From Kondoa malvinella (lineage: Eukaryota > Basidiomycota > Agaricostilbomycetes > Agaricostilbales > Kondoaceae), in contig BCIM01000002.1 of assembly GCA_039545315.1 (NCBI GenBank), positions 275,369 to 339,368 on the forward strand: DNA of 64,000 bases, in the 5' to 3' direction. The position numbers were made by a program, and so were the translations under genes. Positions within the stretch are counted from its first letter, which is position 1. Each line of letters opens with the position of its first letter. Of the stretch, positions 57,877-64,000 are shown piece by piece. Below the pieces are notes generated by a model. That model did no database searches. It was not told where the DNA came from and was given only the letters and a program-made list of their open reading frames with translations.

Positions 57877-59583
57877 TCAAGCAGCATCTTCGCCATTGAG
57901 CACAGACCAAAGTCTGGCGCTCCCAGCATCAAAGCTTGTGCGACTTTTTAACAATGCATAACGAGCTGCCAAATCACCTGAGCCATTGTACAGTTGCCGG
58001 ACCCCCACGAGGTAGCTTGACTTTGGCAATTTCCATAAACTGCTCTTTGCGCCAAGCGATGATAGAAACACAACCAGACTCGGAGCAGGTTAAAGCTAGG
58101 TATTCGTCCTCTGAAGCGAAGGGAGCGGGTTCTATCGCGTTGGCCCATCCGCCAGACTACAACTCGTCAACGATATACCGCGAAAGCGGCGAGATGCTAA
58201 CTGTAGATGTCTGCCAAATATGCAGAGCCGTATCTGGATCGAGGAACAGGCCATCTGGACCCAACGCATAGGCCGCGAGGTAGCCTTTTGTGCTTTCCTT
58301 CAAGCCGCGTGTCGAAGCAAACAGTACAGTCGGCGTGTCGGATCGCAAGGACAAGCGCACTTCATCTGCCCAGAAATCTTTCGCGTCGCACTCTGCTGCT
58401 CGTCAGCTGTGTAGGAGTGCAATGCAGAGTCATTTACCCGCCGGAATGATCCTAACGCCCTGCCTCCACTGTAGACCTTCATTCGTGTGCTCAAACGCAT
58501 CGACATAGCTGCTGTGCTCTTGCAGACAATAGACGATCTTGCCATTAGAATGAGGCCAGACCTTTTATCGATTAGACACGTCGTAAGAGTGCCGAATGAT
58601 ACTTACATGACGAGGACCATCATTATGCCTTGTAGCTGGCACACGGGTCTGTGAATACGTTTTGCCTGATTTGTCTACGCCGAATGTCCAGATGCAATTT
58701 CGCCCGCTGAGCGTACACTTCAGCTTCTGCTTCAGTACGGGAAAGCCTTGCCTTACATGTCAGCTACATACAGCGTCTTGCCGTCAGGCGATAGATCTGC
58801 TGAATGCGCGCCGTGCCGTAATCCACCTATCTGGAATCTCAGCTACTACACAACAAGATAAATCGACCGACGCACCGAAATCCATCACGCTCCCAGAGTC
58901 TTGCTGCCCATTCTTATCGAGGAAGCCCAGCGACTGCACTAATTCTCCCAAAGACCCATCCTCTTTCAAAGCATAGACTTCACCCGAAGGACCGCCAGCC
59001 GAATATACACTCGTCTTAGATACAGCAACATAACCTGATCGAGCTGCGGTAGGTACGAAATTGAGGAATACCAACGCATGGCTTGACGGATCGACAATGT
59101 AGGAAGCGATGCCAGGCGGGTCAGACCAGCATGTAGCGTACAGTCTTGTTTGATTAGACTAGAAGCAGGTCAGTGACTTGTACAGAGCTGATAGAAGAGA
59201 CGTGCATTCAGAGCTAGCCATGAGTGAGAACCTTTTGCTGAATGTCGGCCAGCGATGGTCAAAGTTTCCGCTGAGGGGTCGAACGCGAGAACTGTATATC
59301 AGAGTCGAGTCAGTGTGTACCTTTAGACTTGCAGAAGAGCTAACCGTATAGATCTGGGCTGTCGAAGGTGCCAACTACGAAATTATGCGTTTTGGGCGTC
59401 GACGTATTGCCATTGGCCTGCTGACCATGTGAGCTAGGGGAGCGTCAGATACTCCCTTCTGCTGAGAGTATCAGCCTACCTTCGGATCTGTGACCCATTG
59501 CTCTGCAGAGATGTCGAGTCGTTGTGCGCAGACGAGCTGAAATGCGAAAACTCGCCATTACTGTGGGAAGTTGAAGGTATCAT
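57877..59583 (-). CDS. Muconate-lactonizing 7-bladed beta-propeller enzyme (3-carboxy-cis,cis-muconate cyclase type)
   Basis: Fungal lactonase of the beta-ketoadipate route, closing a muconate to a muconolactone; seven-bladed propeller, cytosolic. Starts MIPSTSHSNGEFSHFSSSAH, then HNFVVGTFDSPDLY, RLYATCWSDPPGIASYIVDP, GYVAVSKTSVYSAGGPSGEV, LRHGAHSADLSPDGKTLYVA, NDGPRHVWPHSNGKIVYCLQ, EHSSYVDAFEHTNEGLQWRQ, LFASTRGLKESTKGYLAAYA, ALHIWQTSTV and GGWANAIEPAPFASEDEYLA, ending VKLPRGGPATVQWL. The HGAHSADLSPDG and HVWPH blocks carry the conserved His residues of the family. The stop is at 57974 if the last GT is not a donor; splicing it (GTGATT) adds 19 residues and ends at 57877. About seven introns. 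It follows the dioxygenase gene on the same strand. Confidence 0.85.
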
Positions 59584-59757
59584 GACAACAAGCTGATGGT
59601 GTAAGGAGCGCCTTGCTCTTTCAATCGGTAATCACAGCAGTCCACCGTGCCCACTTCGACCGAATACCTATTGATCGCCAAGTGGGACTTCGGCAAAGCC
59701 GCGAACAATTGAAAGCAATCACGAATGCACTACACAATACTGATACAGAGCTGATAT

Positions 59758-60992
59758 TCAATGGCCGTTTACCATAGGCTCTCCGCCTACGGGTGCCTCG
59801 ATGACAGGCGCATCGCTCTTCGTATCTGCTGCCAAGTGGATGTCGTACTTGAGCGTGAATTGGCACTGCAGAACATCAGTCAGTCGTGTTGTACGTACAT
59901 CTACTCATGCTCACCTTTTCGCCATCGACGAGACCTTCTGGCAGCTTGGTATTGCCGATCGGCACGAAATCCACAACCAAGCTATCCTAGAATCCTTGTG
60001 AGCTTGACATGAGGGAGAAGATGAAGAATACTTACTTTCACAGCGAACACGGAATCGTCTGATAGGTACTTTGATTCCCGGTCAAAGATCTGGGTAATGA
60101 GTGTTCTGTGACCAGGCGCTTGAACCATGTACTGTCAAACGATCAGCTACAAGTTCGGCCTATTAGGAGTCCGATGTACGTGGATGTGAGCAGGTCGATA
60201 CTGAAACCAATTCAGTCAGATCTCAGGCATGTTACAAAAGCAATAACTCACAGGATGCCTATCCATAAGCTGTAACATTTCACCAGCTGGGCCATCGTAC
60301 GGGATAGGATAGGGGGTAGGCTTTCAGACAGTCAGGTAGGCTGATCATAGAAACGAGATATTCACCTTTAAGCAGACCAGCGAATACCTTCCATTCTCGT
60401 CAGACTTGAACCGACCTCGACAATGATGCTCCGGTTTCTCAGGAGATTGCGAGTCGTAAAGACCGTCTGGTGCATCATGCCAAACGTCCAAGATGGCTCC
60501 AGCAAGTGGTTTCCCATCCGAACCAAAGACTTGGCCAGACAAATAAGTATAAGGAGCGCCTTCTTCCGGTTGTCGAATGATACTGGTATTATTCTCCTGA
60601 TGTTTGACACCTTGTCGATAGAACGGACCGAGAATAGCAGAATGCGTCGCGGGATCAGTAGGGGAATTGAGATTTCTGACTTGAGCCATGGTATCAACTA
60701 GACTTTCGATGCCTAGAATGTCGGTGACGAGAACGCATTCGTTTCGAGCAGGTGTAGATATTTGGCCTGCTCTGACCATGAGCTCGCACGCTTGCATCCA
60801 TTCTTCAACAGTCACGTCAGCTTCAATGAGGAATTCATGTAATTTCCGGATGACTGTGAATGAGATTCAGCGCGATCTGGAGGTAAGGAAAGGATATTGA
60901 CGGATTGGAAGTGCTTGTTTGACCCGCGGCGAGGCGTCGGGTCCAATAGTAGAACAGACAGATTCAGTAAAGGCGCTATAGTCTTTGCTCAT
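59758..60992 (-). CDS. Intradiol ring-cleavage dioxygenase (catechol/hydroxyquinol 1,2-dioxygenase)
   Basis: Non-heme Fe(III) enzyme that opens catechol-type rings between the hydroxyls. Starts MSKDYSAFTESVCSTIGPDA. The N-terminal helical domain reads IRKLHEFLIEADVTVEEWMQ, STPARNECVLVTDILGIESL. The catalytic domain has HSAILGPFYRQG, YLSGQVFGSDGKPLAGAILD, VWHDAPDGLYDSQ (first Tyr ligand), HCRGRFKSDENGRYSLVCLK, PTPYPIPYDGPAGEM (second Tyr ligand) and HPYRPAHIHYMVQAPGH (two His ligands), followed by LITQIFDRESKYLSDDSVFA and the tail VIEAPVGGEPMVNGH. All four iron ligands are present and the length is normal. Five or six introns. It is divergent from the FAD monooxygenase (241-base shared promoter) and upstream of the lactonase, so a catabolic unit is likely. 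Confidence 0.93.
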
Positions 60993-61233
60993 GATGGGAG
61001 AGCTTGGTCGTGTGGTTGGTCTGCGTGGAACAGCTAAGAGTGCGAGGTCGTTCAAGGCAGCTCTGTACTGCCTGTTTCTTGCCGGTATAGTGGACGACCC
61101 ACTTTGCCTTGTTGCGGGGACTCTACCTTGTCCACATTTCGTCTGTTTGCCTTCGCCAGAATCTTTACAAGGCCACAATGGCGTAGAGGCGCAACTTGTT
61201 CCCTACTCTCCCATCAATAATTTGCGCATCGAC
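60993..61233. promoter_or_regulatory. Shared bidirectional promoter of the dioxygenase and FAD monooxygenase
   Basis: Only 241 bases separate two divergently read catabolic genes, so one regulatory region probably serves both. No binding site could be named from sequence alone. Confidence 0.5.
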
Positions 61234-63008
61234 ATGTCGAATTCTGGTGCTGAGGCTCCCCTTCGAGTTGCGATAGTCGGCGGAGGTCTAGGGTCTGTCT
61301 GTTCTCCCATGGCCATTCTCCAAAGGCTGAATGCTGTACCAGAGGGCTTTCACTGGCTTTAACAATTGGTCGAGCGCAAGAGACAGGCGCGAATGTTCAA
61401 TGCACAATTTATGAAGCGTAAGAACGCCTTCAGTACAAATCTGACACACAAAGCTGATGCTATTCATCACAGAGCTCCCAAGTTTGCAGAGATCGGAGCA
61501 GGCGTGTCTATAAGCGAAAATGCTGTGAGGCTGCTCGAAGATCTTGGCCTGACAGATCAGTACGCTGCTATTGCCGACTTCAGCGATGCAGCTGTTGGAG
61601 ATGCGAAGAACGTCTACTTTGATTGGAGACGGTACGACACTGGAGAAAGAATTGGCAGAGTGAGTCCTGTCAGATTGACGAAATATACTTCCAGCTGAAT
61701 ACTATTGCAGACTATAGAGAAGCATCATTCATATGTACATCGTGCTCGCTTTCTCGACACTATGCTCGAAGCTGTCCCAAAAAGCATACACCGTCAATTC
61801 AACAAGCGGTTGCTATCTCTGGAAACAAAAGATGGAAGCAGCACATTGTCCTTCGCAGATGGTTCTGCAGCAACTGCAGACTGTGTGATAGGCTGTGAGT
61901 CACCTTCGAGCGAGCGTAAGAGTATTCACTTATGCTGTCTGCAGGCGACGGGATCAAGAGCGCTCTTCGATCTATGCTTCATCCACCGAAAGATGGCTAC
62001 GGTGTCATCAGATACTCTGGCAGCTATTGCTATAGAGGATTGATCGATCGTAAAGCGCTAGAGGAAGCTGGTTACGAAGCACCGGATCTGCCTAGAATGT
62101 GTAAGTCACCGCTATCATCACCGATGCCGAAGACTGACAGACTGATAATCAGATCTCGGACCACAACAGCACATGTGTGTAATCTCCTGGTTGGATCAGA
62201 CCTATGCTGAGCCAATAACAGTCTGGCTTTCCCCGTCGATCATGGTAAGACGGTCAACGTGGTGGCTTTCTCAAGCGATCGCTCGCTTCCACTAAACGAA
62301 AGACAATGGACTGGCCACCCAAACCTCAAGACTACCGAATCACCTGCTCCTTGGGTCATACCGGTCGAACAGCAGCTTATGCTGGACGACTTTGGGAGTT
62401 TTTGCGATCAAGCTCAGATTCTGCTAAAGGTCAGCTCGACAGTAGCTTAGAAGGACTTGATGCTGAGCTCTATGATTAGCATATCGACAAACCGTCCTGT
62501 TGGGCCCTGCACGAGTTGACAGACCTAGAACGATGGACTTTCGGCTCATCCATCGCTCTTATGGGTGATGCTGCCTGCGCTACTACACCACATCAAGGTA
62601 CGCTTCTAGCTTTTTAGCCTACTCCCGAATACTGATAAGCGTCTTCTGCTTGTAGGCGCAGGAGCAGGTCAAGCACTAGAATCAGGCTATACTTTAGGAA
62701 GATTGCTATCGAGACTAGAGTGCACTCGCGAAACTCTAGGTCGTCATCTTCAGTTCTACGAAAAGATCAGAAAAGAGCGTCATGACAAGGTCAAGAATAG
62801 TTCGCGCGAGAATGGTGAAGTCATGGAATTGTGTGGCTATGGCACTGTTGCTGGTTTGGAAGGTAAACCTTTGGCTTGGGATCAAAGCGATCAGGGATGG
62901 AAGGACCTTGGAGCGGAGTGTGAACATAGGACGGATTGGATCTTTCATGAAGATGTCAAGGCGAATGTTGACAAGGTCATCAGAGAGCAAGAGGCTCAAG
63001 GGTTGTGA
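61234..63008 (+). CDS. Salicylate hydroxylase-like FAD monooxygenase
   Basis: Group A flavoprotein monooxygenase; in this setting it would hydroxylate an aromatic acid such as salicylate to catechol. Starts MSNSGAEAPLRVAIVGGGLG (dinucleotide-binding GGGLG), then LSLALTIGRAQETGANVQCT, KFAEIGAGVSISENAVRLLE, HSYVHRARFLDTMLEAVPKS (HRxxLxxxL motif region), LSFADGSAATADCVIGADGI (the DG motif), GYGVIRYSGSYCYRGLIDRK, AFPVDHGKTVNVVAFSSDRS, and the second FAD motif IALMGDAACATTPHQGAGAG QALES. The family motif is usually GDAAHATTPHQG; here the His is Cys (codon 62576-62578). The end is WIFHEDVKANVDKVIREQEA QGL. About seven introns. Length near 430 residues. Confidence 0.9.
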
Positions 63009-63233
63009 GTGGAATGCTGTGTGATATGTGCATAATGTGTGCATTGTCATTGTGTCGCGCAAGGATTTGGGCTCTTTATGTTCATGCAGATGGTTGACCC
63101 TGAACAGCCTGTATTCGAGGCGCCCCACCGGGAGAAAGGTCAATAACGAGGAGCTTTCATGATAAGCTGCCTATGGCCGTGGCCGGGCTAGAGGATGGTT
63201 CGTAATCGAGGACCTCGTTTTCTCTGCTGCCCG
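63009..63233 (-). ncRNA. Candidate location of a Fanzor guide RNA / transposon end
   Basis: These 225 bases lie directly 3' of the Fanzor-like stop and end at the stop of the FAD monooxygenase. In known Fanzor and TnpB loci the guide (omega) RNA comes from the DNA at and beyond the 3' end of the nuclease gene, so this is where it would sit. The part nearest the stop is GC-rich with GGCCGTGGCCGGGC. I could not see a clear hairpin or terminal repeat by eye, so this is a position-based inference only. Confidence 0.25.
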
Positions 63234-64000
63234 TCAGAAAGGACCCGTGCCCACCACAGCTTCTACACACCTTTGTGTTTTCCATGGGTGTCTACCGAAC
63301 ACCAACAAGTGCCAACCTGCATATATGATGTTCAAGCCTGCGGCCTTGTCCCGGTTGAAGATTCCGCAGCATGTCGTACATTGGCTGAGACGACCATTCT
63401 CGTGCTCACTGGCGCTGCGCTTCGGGTGGTAGACACTGTGTGGACTTGCTCAGCAATGAACCCTTTATGACAGTACACAACTCACGTCGACCTGATGACA
63501 TCTTCCGTACCCGGACGTTCCATTTCGCACTCTGGCTTCGGACACACCTGCGAAGTCCAGTCCTCATCCACAAGCCGGAAGATGACGGGAAGACCCAAAG
63601 CCTTGCACCGCTTCATCAATGCCCTGATGACAGATGACCTTTGGTCGAAGGTATGCGATTGACCCTTCGTCAAAGAGTCAACGCCATTGCCAATGAACAT
63701 CACAAACGTCGGAGAATCTGGCGCTGTCGTTACACCCATTTCTTCGATCATCGAGTCGACCAAAGAATCGACGAGCGACTTCTGGCGGTTCTTGTGCATG
63801 AAAGACGCTTGGCGGACGTCGTACGATGATCGATGCAAAGTGTCAAAGAAGGTGTGCGCCACTTTGATGCTAGCTTCGCATTGAGGATCCTTGGTTGCTG
63901 CTTTCAGTGCCTCGAGATCTATAGGGAACGCCATCTTCCCGATCTTCCGCTGATGCTCTCTCAAGATGTTCTGGGCCTTCTTTGCAGTATATAGCTGGAA
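63234..64000 (-). CDS. Fanzor (eukaryotic TnpB-like RNA-guided nuclease), 3' part; runs off right edge
   Basis: Two exons are visible: 64000-63486 and 63435-63234, joined by a 50-base GTGAGT-ACAG intron, about 235 residues in all. The first has a helical segment (YDVRQASFMHKNRQKSLVDS) like the helix before RuvC-II, then a strand FVMFIGNG, a Lys-Gly loop, KALGLPVIFRLVDEDWTSQV and CPKPEC. The second exon supplies the other half of the zinc ribbon (SQCTTCCGIF) and NRDKAAGLNI, the RuvC-III motif with its Asp near 63349. The order strand, VDE-x2-TS-x-C, C-x4-C, C-x2-C, NRD-x-A-x2-NI is that of Fanzor/TnpB (OrfB zinc-ribbon) proteins. The Glu in VDEDWTS (codon 63565-63563) is a candidate for the relocated catalytic Glu known in Fanzors. 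RuvC-I and the N-terminus lie outside the window, so activity cannot be judged. Confidence 0.8.

Noticed and set aside
1..64000. tRNA genes, rRNA or CRISPR arrays
   Set aside because: Scanning for T-loop GTTCRANNC motifs with paired arms and for regularly spaced repeats found none that could be supported by eye.

Overview
The window is nuclear DNA from an intron-dense fungus. Nearly every gene is cut by many introns of about 45-60 bases with GT(A/G)(A/T)GT donors, CTRAY-like branch sites and YAG acceptors, and genes are tightly packed on both strands. Exon structures, CT-rich leaders and the gene families present (fungal LAG1 ceramide synthase, a giant UvrD/TRANK1-like helicase, PBP1, a SUR7/PalI protein, an MCH1-like carrier) suggest a basidiomycete, most like a Tremellomycete yeast by feel; that placement is inference. 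All gene models were spliced by eye, so outer ends are usually firmer than each internal junction.

Layout. 1-6 kb: left-edge S/T/Q-rich gene (partial), a sugar transporter flanked by two diverged direct copies of a ~450 bp intergenic repeat, and a small secreted protein. 6-10 kb: two tandem 81-83 residue Pro/Met/Ala-rich proteins that both end in a CaaX box, a cytochrome b5-domain protein and an unknown gene. 10.3-19.7 kb: one giant minus-strand UvrD-type helicase gene. 20-25.5 kb: a 5'-truncated copy of an SVOP-like MFS transporter, an unknown gene that begins at the truncation breakpoint, and the intact transporter. 26-31 kb: RNase H1, aldo-keto reductase, mitoribosomal mS35 and a thiamine-binding-fold protein. 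31-44 kb: SUR7/PalI protein, MCT-like carrier, disordered E/P/A/T protein, FAD oxidoreductase, amino acid permease, MCH1-like carrier. 44-56 kb: free Met-R-sulfoxide reductase, NTF2, a possible transcription-factor body, Fpg-type DNA glycosylase, two tandem GNAT proteins, the ataxin-2 homologue PBP1. 56-63 kb: ceramide synthase, then a catabolic cluster (muconate-type lactonase, intradiol dioxygenase, salicylate-hydroxylase-like FAD monooxygenase) that together could convert a salicylate-type aromatic to catechol, open the ring and lactonise the muconate.

63.2-64 kb: the most striking item is the 3' part of a gene that reads as a Fanzor/TnpB-like RuvC nuclease: a VDE-x2-TSQxC segment, a split four-cysteine zinc ribbon and an NRDKAAGLNI RuvC-III motif, with an intron. 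It is cut by the window edge. A second genome-wide oddity is the number of GC-AG introns: at least nine joins here need a GC donor, often with the consensus GCAAGT.
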